Positions 33,147 to 41,898 of a DNA stretch of 61,607 bases are shown here, one piece after another. This stretch comes from Candidatus Mediterraneibacter colneyensis (GTDB lineage: Bacteria > Bacillota > Clostridia > Lachnospirales > Lachnospiraceae), in assembly GCA_019114745.1 (NCBI GenBank), contig DXEY01000155.1:1-61607 (forward strand). Reading direction: 5' to 3'. The translations under genes and the position numbers were made by a program. The notes under the pieces are model-generated. The model did not search any database and was not told the DNA's origin. It worked only from the letters and a program-made list of their open reading frames with translations. Every line of letters starts with the position of its first letter. Positions within the stretch are counted from its first letter, which is position 1.

Positions 33147-34889
33147 ATGGAAAACGTGAATTTAAAGATCAATGGCCTGGATGTAACCGCACCTGCCGGC
33201 TCTACGATACTGGAAGCAGCTCATGCCGCAGGGATCAGGATCCCGACGCTCTGCTATCTGAAAGAGATCAATGAGATCGGCGCCTGCCGTATGTGCGTGG
33301 TAGAAGTAAAAGGGGCGAAAAGCCTCGTGGCATCCTGTGTATATCCGGTGTCGGAGGGGATGGAGGTAAAGACCAATACTCCGAAACTCCTCGAATCCAG
33401 AAGGAGGACTCTGGAGCTTCTGCTTTCCGCACATGATAAGAAATGTCTCTCATGTGTGAGGAGCGGGCACTGTGAGCTCCAGGAACTGTGCCAGGAGCTG
33501 GGCGTGACAGACGAGGATCACTTCGCCGGTGAGAGGAACCACTATGAACTGGACGACAGCGCCGTGCATATGATCCGTGACAATAATAAATGTATCCTGT
33601 GCCGCAGATGCTCTGCGGTGTGTGAAAAAGTACAGAGCGTAGGTGTGATCGGCCCGAACAACCGCGGGTTTGCCACATTTATCGGCTCGCCTTTTGACAT
33701 GGGGCTGGGAGATACGAGCTGCGTATCCTGCGGACAGTGTATCGCAGCCTGTCCGACAGGGGCGCTCTACGAGAAGAGTAATATCGACGACGTTCTTGCG
33801 GCCATCGCAGACGAGACGAAACATGTGGTCGTCCAGCCGGCTCCTTCCGTCAGGGCGGCGCTCGGCGAAGAGTTCGGATATCCTATGGGAACGGATGTAG
33901 AGGGCAAGATGGCTGCTGCGCTGAGAAGGATCGGATTTGACAAAGTGTTTGACACTGATTTCAGCGCGGATCTCACGATCATGGAGGAAGCACATGAGTT
34001 CCTCGACCGGGTGCAGAACGGAGGCGTGCTGCCGATGATGACGTCCTGTTCGCCGGGCTGGATCAAGTACTGTGAGCACTACTATCCGGATCAGCTCGCG
34101 CACCTGTCGAGCTGTAAATCACCGCAGCAGATGTTCGGAGCCATTACAAAGACATATTATGCGGAAAAGATGGGGATCGCCCCGGAAGATATCGTATGCG
34201 TCAGCGTGATGCCGTGTACGGCGAAGAAATTTGAGATCCGGAGGGAAGATCAGTATGCGGCTGGCGTACCCGACGTGGACATTTCAATTACGACAAGAGA
34301 GCTGGCGCGCCTGATCCGCAAAGTGGGAATTGATTTCCGCAGCCTTCCGGAGGAAGGATTTGACGATCCTCTGGGAGAATCATCAGGAGCGGGCGTCATC
34401 TTCGGCGCCACAGGAGGCGTGATGGAAGCTGCCCTGCGCACCGCAGTGGAGACGCTGACAGGTCAGACGCTTGAGAAAGTAGAGTTTATGGAAGTGCGCG
34501 GCACAGACGGCATCAAAGAAGCGACGTACAACGTGGCCGGAATGGATGTGAAGGTTGCTGTGGCAAGCGGGCTCTCCAATGCGAAACTTATCATGGATAA
34601 AGTGCGCGCCGGCGAGGCGGATTATCACTTTATCGAGATCATGTGCTGTCCCGGCGGCTGCGTAAACGGCGGCGGACAGCCTCAGGTACACGCAGATGTG
34701 CGGAACTTCGAGGATGTGAGAGCGATCCGTGCCAAAGCGCTGTATGACAACGACGCGGCAAAGACGATCCGGAAGTCACACGAGAATCCGTCCATCAAGC
34801 GGCTGTACCACGAGTATCTGGGCGCTCCGGGAAGTGAGAAAGCACATCATATCCTGCACACCACGTATGTGAAGCGCAGTATCAATTAG
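33147..34889 (+). CDS. hydA: [FeFe] hydrogenase catalytic subunit HydA
   Basis: 580 residues, M3-type. N-terminal 2Fe-2S ferredoxin (Cys36, 47, 50, 64), His-Cys3 cluster (HDKKCLSCVRSGHC, 96-109), two 4Fe-4S clusters (CILCRRCSAVC, CVSCGQCIAAC), then the H-domain with L1 TSCSPGW (299-305), L2 MPCTAKKFE (355-363) and L3 EIMCCPGGCVNGGGQP (497-512). L1 is unusual: Ser302 stands where Clostridium pasteurianum CpI has Cys300, a ligand of the cubane. The C-terminal small-subunit tail is present and complete. With HydB and HydC it forms the bifurcating enzyme. HydE, HydF and HydG maturases are not in the window. Confidence 0.95.
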   Translation: MENVNLKINGLDVTAPAGSTILEAAHAAGIRIPTLCYLKEINEIGACRMCVVEVKGAKSLVASCVYPVSEGMEVKTNTPKLLESRRRTLELLLSAHDKKCLSCVRSGHCELQELCQELGVTDEDHFAGERNHYELDDSAVHMIRDNNKCILCRRCSAVCEKVQSVGVIGPNNRGFATFIGSPFDMGLGDTSCVSCGQCIAACPTGALYEKSNIDDVLAAIADETKHVVVQPAPSVRAALGEEFGYPMGTDVEGKMAAALRRIGFDKVFDTDFSADLTIMEEAHEFLDRVQNGGVLPMMTSCSPGWIKYCEHYYPDQLAHLSSCKSPQQMFGAITKTYYAEKMGIAPEDIVCVSVMPCTAKKFEIRREDQYAAGVPDVDISITTRELARLIRKVGIDFRSLPEEGFDDPLGESSGAGVIFGATGGVMEAALRTAVETLTGQTLEKVEFMEVRGTDGIKEATYNVAGMDVKVAVASGLSNAKLIMDKVRAGEADYHFIEIMCCPGGCVNGGGQPQVHADVRNFEDVRAIRAKALYDNDAAKTIRKSHENPSIKRLYHEYLGAPGSEKAHHILHTTYVKRSIN

Positions 34890-34907
34890 ATTTTTAATCT
34901 GTATAGA

Positions 34908-34942
34908 AAAGGGAGCTGATGCACGATGCAGCAGCTCCCTTT
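34908..34942. terminator. Bidirectional terminator after hydA
   Basis: Perfect 11-bp stem AAAGGGAGCTG/CAGCTCCCTTT with a 13-base loop. The minus-strand tail is CCCTTTTC, so it may also stop the leftward ABC operon. Confidence 0.6.
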
Positions 34943-34979
34943 GATCTGTTCCGGCAGGTCGGTACATTTTTTCTGTTTA

Positions 34980-37109
34980 TTATTCCAGCGAGAATCCTCC
35001 GTCCGGCCCGTCTTTATAAGCAATCTCCAGATAATCCCCTGAACTTGCGTTAGATTTTAACAGTCCGTTCCGGCTCGGGGTGACATTGCCGAGAATGAGG
35101 GCGATGTCTTCTTCGCTGTATACGACAATGTTGGATCCTCCTTCCCCGTCAGTGTCAGTGGTTATCCCGGCTGTGTCTGAGAGCCCGGAGAGTACATCGT
35201 CATATATGCCGTTTTGTACTGAGCCGCCCGAGAGGATGAGGACAGCGGAGCTGACATCTGCGGGATCGATCTCTGTCCGTATGGCACAGCCGTACTCTTC
35301 CAGAAGATCCAGTGTGTTTGTATATTCCGGATAGAGATAGAGCATCGGCATGCTGATCTGCGATGCTTTGTCCACGGCGTAAATGCCGGAGGAATAAACG
35401 GGCGCTGCTTCCGGGTCCGGCATCCTGACGGTGAGCTCTGCGATCGGAGTTCCATTCAGGAGCGTATCCGTGCTCACGTTCAGGACGTCCTTTTCGTAAG
35501 CGTCAAGCAGCGCTTTTTGCTGTGAGGCGTTCAGCCCGAGATCCTCCGGTACGGTATATGCGTCTGTCAGAGAAATACCGGTGACGTCCTCCTTGTCGAT
35601 CTGGAAGATGGGGAACAGTTCTTTCCTGAAATCCTCCTGATCGAGAAGCTGTCCGAGCACCTGTGCGAGGTCCTCATTTCTGACCGCGTACTTTCTGAAC
35701 ACCGTGCGTCCGCCGGAGAGACGGTACCGGAATACGGTCGGTGTGTATGCAAGAGTATCTTCGGACAGCGGTGCTTCATAGAGGAACTCTGTCGAGATCC
35801 CGCTCTCCAGATTTTCAATCCCGGACTGTGCCAGTGCATAGAGTTCACTCGTATATTCCGGCGGGGCATAGACTCCTGCTGCGGCTTCGGATCCTGCCTC
35901 GTAATCCAGATAGGCAAAATAAGTGTCAAAGGAATCCGGACGGATGCTGATCGCTTCGATTTTTCCTTCATCGGGCAGATAAGTGTCATATCCAAACAGG
36001 TCGAACTGGAAGACGCAGACCACTGCCAGAACTCCGCAGATGGAGAGAAGCGATGATTTCCAGCCTTTGAGCATCTTTCTGAAGTCCGTATGGTACAAAA
36101 ACTCGATGATGATGCACAGCAGCACAGCGGTAAGCAGGCTCAGCAGCAGAAGCGATGTATTCCCGGGGATCCCCATAAGGTCGGGGATCATGACTCCGAC
36201 GAAAAGTGCTGTCGGGATGACGATGAGCACCTTCAGTATGGGAGCCAGAACGGGAAAGGCAATGGCATTCCCCGCAGCTTCCGACGGCCGGACGCGGTAC
36301 AGGAGAGCAGCCCCCGCGATCAGCACTGCCGACATGAGGATGGAGGCAAGCACGCAGGACGGGCTGAAATGCCAGAACGCCCCGGTTCTGGCAAGGGTCA
36401 GGAAGAGCCCGCCGGGTGACAGATACCTTGACAATGTGTCAGCCCATGTTGTGCCAGCTGCGTAAAAACTGTCAAAAAAGGATGATTGAAACAGCGAGAA
36501 TACGGACAGTACCATGACAGGGTATACGATGACCGTCAGTGCTGCCAGCAGTCCGGTGACAGCGCGCCCCGTCAGCATGACGGCGAATACACTGGAGCTG
36601 TAGATCACGAAGATCCCGAGGATCCCGCCCAGGGCAGCCTGTGCGCACCGGGCGAAAAGCTGTGCCGTCATGACGCCTTCCGCTGCGCCGACAGCGGCAG
36701 TCAGTGCCGCGCAGATCACATAGGGCACAATAAGGATGATCAACCCGGCAAGGTATACCGTTGCAAACCATCTGGAGCGCTTCACGGGAAGGGAGTGGAA
36801 GAAGTCCAGTTTCTCCCGGGAATGGATGTACCCGAATCCGGTGAGGGCGATGAGTATCGCAAGGATCGCAAAAGCAGCCAGCCTGATGTCGGAATAAATC
36901 ACAGAGGCGCCGTTGATCAGCCCCGGGAAAGAGTCGGCGATGTTTTCATATACATAAGGGTCTGAGAGACTTTCTGAAAAAGAACTCAGATAGAGCAGCG
37001 CATATACGGGCATCATCAGAAACAGGGCGATGCATGTCATTACGGCGAGCCATCCCCTGCGCCTGATGTCGTCGAGGATCAGTTTAGTGAAGGAAATCTT
37101 TGATGTCAT
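34980..37109 (-). CDS. ABC-2-like membrane permease (copy 1)
   Basis: 709 residues from the ATG at 37109, which has GGAGG 9 bases upstream; an in-frame upstream ATG lies inside the ATPase gene. The N-terminal half has about six to eight membrane helices, followed by two more near residue 330, and a large extracytoplasmic C-terminal region without recognised domain. Its gene overlaps the ATPase gene by 26 bases, the same as in the second copy at 57115. Exporter or antibiotic/bacitracin-type resistance is common for such pairs under YtrA-type GntR control, but the substrate is unknown. Confidence 0.75.
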   Translation of the reverse strand: MTSKISFTKLILDDIRRRGWLAVMTCIALFLMMPVYALLYLSSFSESLSDPYVYENIADSFPGLINGASVIYSDIRLAAFAILAILIALTGFGYIHSREKLDFFHSLPVKRSRWFATVYLAGLIILIVPYVICAALTAAVGAAEGVMTAQLFARCAQAALGGILGIFVIYSSSVFAVMLTGRAVTGLLAALTVIVYPVMVLSVFSLFQSSFFDSFYAAGTTWADTLSRYLSPGGLFLTLARTGAFWHFSPSCVLASILMSAVLIAGAALLYRVRPSEAAGNAIAFPVLAPILKVLIVIPTALFVGVMIPDLMGIPGNTSLLLLSLLTAVLLCIIIEFLYHTDFRKMLKGWKSSLLSICGVLAVVCVFQFDLFGYDTYLPDEGKIEAISIRPDSFDTYFAYLDYEAGSEAAAGVYAPPEYTSELYALAQSGIENLESGISTEFLYEAPLSEDTLAYTPTVFRYRLSGGRTVFRKYAVRNEDLAQVLGQLLDQEDFRKELFPIFQIDKEDVTGISLTDAYTVPEDLGLNASQQKALLDAYEKDVLNVSTDTLLNGTPIAELTVRMPDPEAAPVYSSGIYAVDKASQISMPMLYLYPEYTNTLDLLEEYGCAIRTEIDPADVSSAVLILSGGSVQNGIYDDVLSGLSDTAGITTDTDGEGGSNIVVYSEEDIALILGNVTPSRNGLLKSNASSGDYLEIAYKDGPDGGFSLE

Positions 37110-37986
37110 AACCAGCCACCTCCGTTTCGCTGATAAATATTTCTTCAAGAGTAAGCGGGAGCACTTCGATAAACAGGGGCTTTTGCTCCTGTGCCGTCCG
37201 CATGACCTCCGTGCGCTCCCCGCGGACAGTCAGTGTCAGAAGAGATCCGGTGCGCTCCATCTTCAGGATGTGGAGACTGCGGATGAGCTCCTGTTCCCTG
37301 TGGGAGTCCGGGATCACGCACTGCAGTTTGCAGATATTGGATCTGACCTGATCCAGATCCTGGGTGAGCAGCAGTTTTCCATTATGGAGAAGCCCGATAC
37401 TGTCGCAGATATCCTCCAGTTCCCTTAAATTGTGGGAGGAGATCACAGGGGTAAAATCCCGGTTGAGGATCTCGGCGGCGAACAGGCTTTTGACTGCCTG
37501 GCGGACGACCGGGTCAAGCCCGTCGAACGTCTCGTCACAAAGCAGGTACTTTGTGCCGGAGCAGAGCCCGAGCAGGATCGAGACCTGTTTCTTCATCCCT
37601 TTGGAAAAGGAGTTCACCTTCCGCGTCATATCCAGCTTGAATTTTTTTGCAAGTGAATCGAACTGCTTCCTGTCAAAGGAAGGGTAGATCATAGCATAGT
37701 AATCCCGCATCCGGGCAATATCGGCGTTGGGAAAATAATAGGGAGAGTCTGAGAGAAAACAGACCTGGGATTTGATCCCGGGATTTTCATATACGTTTTC
37801 TCCCTCGATAAAGACTGCCCCGCTGTCCGGTTTCATCACTCCGCTGATCATGCGCAGAAGCGTACTTTTCCCCGCCCCGTTTGAGCCGATCAGTCCGAAT
37901 ACCATGCCTTCCCGTATCGTTCCGGTCACATGGTCTACGGCATGGATGCCGCCGAATGTCTTGTCAATGTCTTTTAGTTCAATCAT
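37084..37986 (-). CDS. ABC transporter ATPase (copy 1)
   Basis: 300 residues from the ATG at 37986, which has AGGAGGAGG 7 bases upstream. Walker A is GSNGAGKST, the Q-loop is degenerate (CFLSDSPYYFPNADIARMRDYYAMIYPSFD), signature NSFSKGMKKQVS, Walker B YLLCDETFDGLD and the H-loop SSHNLRELEDICD. Residues about 210-300 are a C-terminal extension ending in VAGYDIKDFLH. Resembles YtrB/CcmA-like ATPases found behind GntR genes. It works with the following permease. Confidence 0.9.
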   Translation of the reverse strand: MIELKDIDKTFGGIHAVDHVTGTIREGMVFGLIGSNGAGKSTLLRMISGVMKPDSGAVFIEGENVYENPGIKSQVCFLSDSPYYFPNADIARMRDYYAMIYPSFDRKQFDSLAKKFKLDMTRKVNSFSKGMKKQVSILLGLCSGTKYLLCDETFDGLDPVVRQAVKSLFAAEILNRDFTPVISSHNLRELEDICDSIGLLHNGKLLLTQDLDQVRSNICKLQCVIPDSHREQELIRSLHILKMERTGSLLTLTVRGERTEVMRTAQEQKPLFIEVLPLTLEEIFISETEVAGYDIKDFLH

Positions 37987-38356
37987 GTTCCTCCTCCTTC
38001 TGATACAGTTCATTGATCACTGAGAGATACTGTGACCGGGTGATCCCGAGTGCCATGCCCCGGCCAAGAAGCTGTCTCGCCTCTTCTAACAGAGTTGCCT
38101 TTTCCTTTTCGGCAAGAGCTGCGGTGTCCGCGACAAAGCTGCCGCGCCCTTTTACCGAATAGATAAAACCCCGCTGCTCAAGGAGGGAGAAGGCCTTCTG
38201 TATCGTGTTCGGATTGATGGACAGATCCACAGCCAGCGAACGCACAGAGGGCATCTGGCTGCCCGATGTGAGGGCGCCGCCGAGGATCAGCGCCTGGAAA
38301 CGTTCGGCGATCTGTTCATACAATGGCAGTTTGCTCTGATAGTCGATCGTAATCAT
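37979..38356 (-). CDS. GntR-family regulator, YtrA type
   Basis: 125 residues from the ATG at 38356 (GGAAGG upstream). Winged-helix domain ITIDYQSKLPLYEQIAERFQALILGGAL, MPSVRSLAVDLSINPNTIQKAFSLLEQRGFIYSVKGRGSFV is a classical GntR HTH. Only about 45 residues follow, far less than FadR or HutC types, which is typical for YtrA. These repressors control the ABC transporter that follows, often in response to cell-wall antibiotics. The operator is probably the perfect palindrome at 38390-38416. Overlaps the ATPase gene by 8 bases. Confidence 0.9.
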   Translation of the reverse strand: MITIDYQSKLPLYEQIAERFQALILGGALTSGSQMPSVRSLAVDLSINPNTIQKAFSLLEQRGFIYSVKGRGSFVADTAALAEKEKATLLEEARQLLGRGMALGITRSQYLSVINELYQKEEEHD

Positions 38357-38389
38357 AATAATCCTTCCCTGATAATAAACTACTGTTTC

Positions 38390-38416
38390 AAGTGTACTAA
38401 TAGTGTTAGTACACTT
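38390..38416. promoter_or_regulatory. GntR operator (perfect palindrome)
   Basis: AAGTGTACTAA - TAGTG - TTAGTACACTT: an 11-bp perfect inverted repeat. It abuts the -10 element at 38417-38422 and covers the expected transcription start. Confidence 0.75.
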
Positions 38417-38445
38417 AATGTAGCACAGCCTTCTAAAAAAGTCAA
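38417..38445 (-). promoter_or_regulatory. Promoter of GntR-ABC operon
   Basis: On the minus strand TTGACT (38440-38445), 17 bp and TACATT (38417-38422). Confidence 0.7.
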
Positions 38446-38493
38446 GCAACAGGAATGGCGCGGGCAGAACTGTTACAAAGCAACAGGAAATGC

Positions 38494-38522
38494 TTGTCTA
38501 ACATACAAAATAGTGCTATGAT
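38494..38522 (+). promoter_or_regulatory. Promoter of folate operon
   Basis: TTGTCT (38494-38499), 17 bp and TATGAT (38517-38522). The expected start of transcription is near 38529, downstream of the in-frame ATGs at 38455 and 38518. Confidence 0.65.
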
Positions 38523-38568
38523 ATCCCTGTTTGAACAGAAACTGAATAAGGAAAGGAAACGAGAGAAC

Positions 38569-39897
38569 GTGACCTATAGAGAAGCAAGGGTATATTTGGA
38601 CGAAATGTCGAAATACGGAAGTGTACTTGGCTTGGATGCGATTCGAGGTCTGTTGCGTGAACTTGGGAATCCCCAGGATGATCTGAAGTTCATACATATT
38701 GCAGGGACGAACGGCAAGGGATCTGTGCTTGCATACACTTCGACGGTTTTAAGTGAGGCAGGATACAGGATCGGGCGGTATGTTTCACCGACAGTTGTTT
38801 CCTATCTGGAGCGGATACAGGTTGGCTCAGAGTGGATCTCTGAGGAACGGTTTGCGCATTTGACAGAGAAAGTAAGAGACGCGATTGCCCGGTTGGAAGC
38901 TGCGGGGGAGGTGCTTCCCACAGTGTTTGAGATAGAGACGGCGATCGCGTTTTTATATTTTAAAGAGACAGACTGCGACCTGGTCGTGCTCGAGGCAGGG
39001 CTTGGAGGCGCGCTTGACGCCACCAATATTATCGAGAATACAGTCTGCGCGGTTTTTGCCAGCATCAGCCGGGACCATCTCGGCATGATCGGGGATACAT
39101 TAGAGGAGATCGCCCGGAACAAGGCGGGCATTATCAAACCCGGATGCACAGTCGTGTCGGCGGGGCAGGAGCCATGTGTGGAGGAAATCCTGAGAAAGAG
39201 CGCCGACGGACTGGGCTGTGCCTGTGTACAGGCAGATTCCGGGGAACTTGACATTATAAAGGAAGACTATCACGGGATGGACTTTTCCTATAAGTCCTTC
39301 CGCAGCCTTCATACCGCCATGGCAGGGAAGAGCCAGATCTCAAACGTGGCAGCGGCGCTGGAAGTGATCGGAGTGCTCAGGGACATGGGGTATGAGATCA
39401 GCGATGAAGCAGTGCGGCGCGGCATCGGGAAGGCTGCCTGGCCGGGCAGATTTACCTGCATCGGCGAAGACCCTGTTTTTATCCTGGACGGCGCCCATAA
39501 TGAGGACGCGGCGCGAAAACTGAGGGAATCCATTGAGGCTTATTTCCCCGGACGGCGTCTGATCGGCATCATGGGGGTGTTCCGGGATAAGGAATACGAC
39601 AGGATCGCCCGGATCATGGGTACAGCCTGCAGCAGGATCTACACCGTGGATCTCCCGGATCCGGGCAGGGGGCTGCCGGCGGAAGTGCTGGCAGAAGCCC
39701 TTCTCCCGTACTGTCAGCGCACAGAGCCGCCGGACAGGAGCGGGATGCCGGGACAGAAAGAGACAGTGGAGCGCGCGGTGGACGCCGCGCTCAGGGAGGC
39801 AGAGCCGGAGGATGTGATCATCGCATTCGGCTCACTGTCCTACCTGTCTCAGGTAAAAGCGGCATATGATAAAGTGAAGTGTCAGGAAAATGTGTGA
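38569..39897 (+). CDS. folC: Dihydrofolate/folylpolyglutamate synthase FolC
   Basis: 442 residues from the GTG at 38569. I chose it because it lies just after the promoter-derived transcript start and gives the normal FolC N-terminus (MTYREARVYLDEMSKYGSVLG). Mur-ligase-like ATPase: P-loop IHIAGTNGKGSV, then YVSPTVVSYLERIQV (omega-loop region), FEIETAIAFLYF, EAGLGGALDATNII and RDHLGMIGDTLEEIARNKAGIIKPG. The C-terminal Mur ligase C domain has ILDGAHNEDAARKL. It adds glutamate to dihydropteroate and reduced folates. Confidence 0.93.
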   Translation: MTYREARVYLDEMSKYGSVLGLDAIRGLLRELGNPQDDLKFIHIAGTNGKGSVLAYTSTVLSEAGYRIGRYVSPTVVSYLERIQVGSEWISEERFAHLTEKVRDAIARLEAAGEVLPTVFEIETAIAFLYFKETDCDLVVLEAGLGGALDATNIIENTVCAVFASISRDHLGMIGDTLEEIARNKAGIIKPGCTVVSAGQEPCVEEILRKSADGLGCACVQADSGELDIIKEDYHGMDFSYKSFRSLHTAMAGKSQISNVAAALEVIGVLRDMGYEISDEAVRRGIGKAAWPGRFTCIGEDPVFILDGAHNEDAARKLRESIEAYFPGRRLIGIMGVFRDKEYDRIARIMGTACSRIYTVDLPDPGRGLPAEVLAEALLPYCQRTEPPDRSGMPGQKETVERAVDAALREAEPEDVIIAFGSLSYLSQVKAAYDKVKCQENV

Positions 39898-39939
39898 TAC
39901 AGAGGACAGATACGACTGTCAGAAAAGAGGAATGAAGTG

Positions 39940-40512
39940 ATGATAGACCATGAAAAGATTGAACAGGCAGTGAGGCTGTTCCTGGAAGGAATCGGCGAGG
40001 ACGCCGGGAGAGAAGGGTTAAAGGATACGCCGGATCGCATCGCGCGGATGTGCGGGGAACTGTACGGCGGGATAGAGGAGGATGCATCGGTACATCTGGC
40101 TAAGACATTTTCTGTGGATAGCAGCGAGATGGTGATCGAGAAAGACATCACCTTCTATTCAACGTGCGAGCATCATATCCTGCCCTTTTACGGGAAAGCC
40201 CATATCGCTTACATACCGGACGGGAAAGTCGTGGGGCTGAGCAAGCTGGCCAGGACGGTAGAAGTGTACGCCCGCAGGCTGCAGCTTCAGGAGCAGCTCA
40301 CCGGGCAGATCGCGGATGCGCTGATGGAATACATGCAGCCGAAAGGGGCGCTCGTCATGATCGAGGCGGAGCATATGTGTATGACCATGCGTGGGATCAG
40401 GAAACCGGGAAGCAGGACAGTGACTCTGGCAAAACGGGGCGTGTTTGAGTCCGACCCGGCGCTGGAAGAGCGGTTCTTCCGTATGCTGCACGCCCATGAC
40501 AGTACCGTGTAA
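39940..40512 (+). CDS. folE: GTP cyclohydrolase I FolE
   Basis: 190 residues, Zn-dependent conversion of GTP to 7,8-dihydroneopterin triphosphate. Motifs are GLKDTPDRIARMC, the zinc and catalytic STCEHHILPFYGKAHIAYIP with its Cys-Glu-His-His, GLSKLARTVEVYARRLQLQEQLT, and EAEHMCMTMRGIRKPGS with the second Cys. An adjacent GTG at 39937 is in frame; GAGGAATGAA fits either start. Confidence 0.95.
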   Translation: MIDHEKIEQAVRLFLEGIGEDAGREGLKDTPDRIARMCGELYGGIEEDASVHLAKTFSVDSSEMVIEKDITFYSTCEHHILPFYGKAHIAYIPDGKVVGLSKLARTVEVYARRLQLQEQLTGQIADALMEYMQPKGALVMIEAEHMCMTMRGIRKPGSRTVTLAKRGVFESDPALEERFFRMLHAHDSTV

Positions 40513-40550
40513 AGGCAGGATGGGACAGAATAGTGACGGAGGGAAATGAG

Positions 40551-41042
40551 ATGAGACGGGTGAATGCGATCGTCAGGCATCCGGTGTACCGGAAGTGCTA
40601 CAGCAGGCTGATGGAACTGGAAAAAGACCGGATCTACTGCCGGCATCAGATGGATCACCTTCTGGATGTGGCAAGGATTGCGTATATCCTGAATATGGAG
40701 CAGGGACTGGGGATCGGGAAAGAAGTGATCTATGCAGCGGCGCTGCTTCATGATATCGGGAAATCTGCACAGTATGAAGAGAAGATCCCCCACGAGGAGG
40801 CAGGGGAGGCAATCGCCTCCGGGATCCTGGGCAGCCTTTCCGGGGATCTGTGTTTTTCTGACCGGGAAAAGAGGGAGATCCTTACGGCGATCCGTGGGCA
40901 CCGGCGGCTGAGGGAGGATCCGGAACCGCTGGAATATCTGATCTATACGAGCGACAAAGCGTCGCGAAGGTGTTTTGCCTGCGCGGCAGAAGAACAGTGC
41001 GACTGGAGTACAGAGAAAAAGAATATGGAGATTACAATATGA
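40551..41042 (+). CDS. HD-domain hydrolase in folate operon
   Basis: 163 residues from ATG 40551 (GGAGGG upstream). HD motifs: His in YCRHQMDHLLDVARIAYI, HD in ALLHDIGKSAQYEEKIPHEEAG, then a His in ILTAIRGHRR and an Asp in LIYTSDKASRRCF. It therefore keeps the usual metal ligands of an HD phosphohydrolase. The C-terminal C-x2-C-x6-C pattern (CFACAAEEQC) is not typical. Placed between folE and folP with an ATGA overlap, it may act on a pterin or nucleotide phosphate, which is the step after FolE that has no known gene here. This is inference. Confidence 0.8.
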   Translation: MRRVNAIVRHPVYRKCYSRLMELEKDRIYCRHQMDHLLDVARIAYILNMEQGLGIGKEVIYAAALLHDIGKSAQYEEKIPHEEAGEAIASGILGSLSGDLCFSDREKREILTAIRGHRRLREDPEPLEYLIYTSDKASRRCFACAAEEQCDWSTEKKNMEITI

Positions 41043-41866
41043 TCATAGGCGGAAAAGAATTTGACACAAAACATCATACATATATCATGGGGATCTTAAA
41101 TGTTACCCCGGATTCCCTCTCCGACGGGGGAAAATATAATGACTCGGACGAGGCGCTCAGACACGCCGATGAGATGATCCGTGACGGAGCGGATGTGATC
41201 GATGTGGGAGGGGAGTCCACCCGTCCCGGACACATCCAGGTCACAGACGAGGAGGAGATCCGGCGGGTAGTGCCGGTGATCCGGGCGCTGAAGAGCCGGT
41301 TTGATATTCCGGTCTCGGTGGACACCTATAAGAGCCGGGTGGCTCAGGCAGCCCTTGATGCAGGCGCTGACCTGGTCAATGATATCTGGGGGCTGAAATA
41401 CGACCCTGAGATGGCGGGAGTCATCGCGAAGAGCGGAGCTGCCTGCTGTCTGATGCATAACCGTACGGAAGCGGTCTATCAGGAATATCTTACGGATTTC
41501 CTTTCCGATATGAGGGAATGCGTGCGCCTGGCAGAAGAAGCGGGAATCCCGAAAGATAAGATCATACTCGATCCCGGCGTGGGGTTCGGAAAAACTTATG
41601 AGATGAACATGGAAATCATCAGCCGGCTCGAGATCCTTCACGAGCTGGGACTCCCGGTTCTGCTGGGAACTTCGCGCAAGTCTGTGATCGGGCTGACCCT
41701 GGACCTTCCGCCGCAGGAGAGAGAAGAAGGGACGCTCGTGACGACGGTGTGGGCGGTACAGAAAAGATGCGCGTTTGTGCGCGTCCATGATGTGAAGAAG
41801 AACCTGAGGGCGATACAGATGGCAGAAGCGCTCCTTCCCTATGAAGCTGGGAATAGCACAAAGTAA
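41039..41866 (+). CDS. folP: Dihydropteroate synthase FolP
   Basis: 275 residues from ATG 41039, which has GGAG 8 bases upstream and overlaps the HD stop. An upstream in-frame ATG lies deep in the HD gene. TIM-barrel signatures are MGILNVTPDSLSDGGKY, DVIDVGGESTRPGH, VSVDTYKSRVAQAALDAGADLVNDI, IILDPGVGFGKTYEMN and GTSRKSVIG. It condenses pABA with 6-hydroxymethyl-dihydropterin diphosphate, the sulfonamide target. Confidence 0.95.
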   Translation: MIIGGKEFDTKHHTYIMGILNVTPDSLSDGGKYNDSDEALRHADEMIRDGADVIDVGGESTRPGHIQVTDEEEIRRVVPVIRALKSRFDIPVSVDTYKSRVAQAALDAGADLVNDIWGLKYDPEMAGVIAKSGAACCLMHNRTEAVYQEYLTDFLSDMRECVRLAEEAGIPKDKIILDPGVGFGKTYEMNMEIISRLEILHELGLPVLLGTSRKSVIGLTLDLPPQEREEGTLVTTVWAVQKRCAFVRVHDVKKNLRAIQMAEALLPYEAGNSTK

Positions 41867-41898
41867 CAGATGTGAGAGACTGATGCGGAGGAGAAAAG

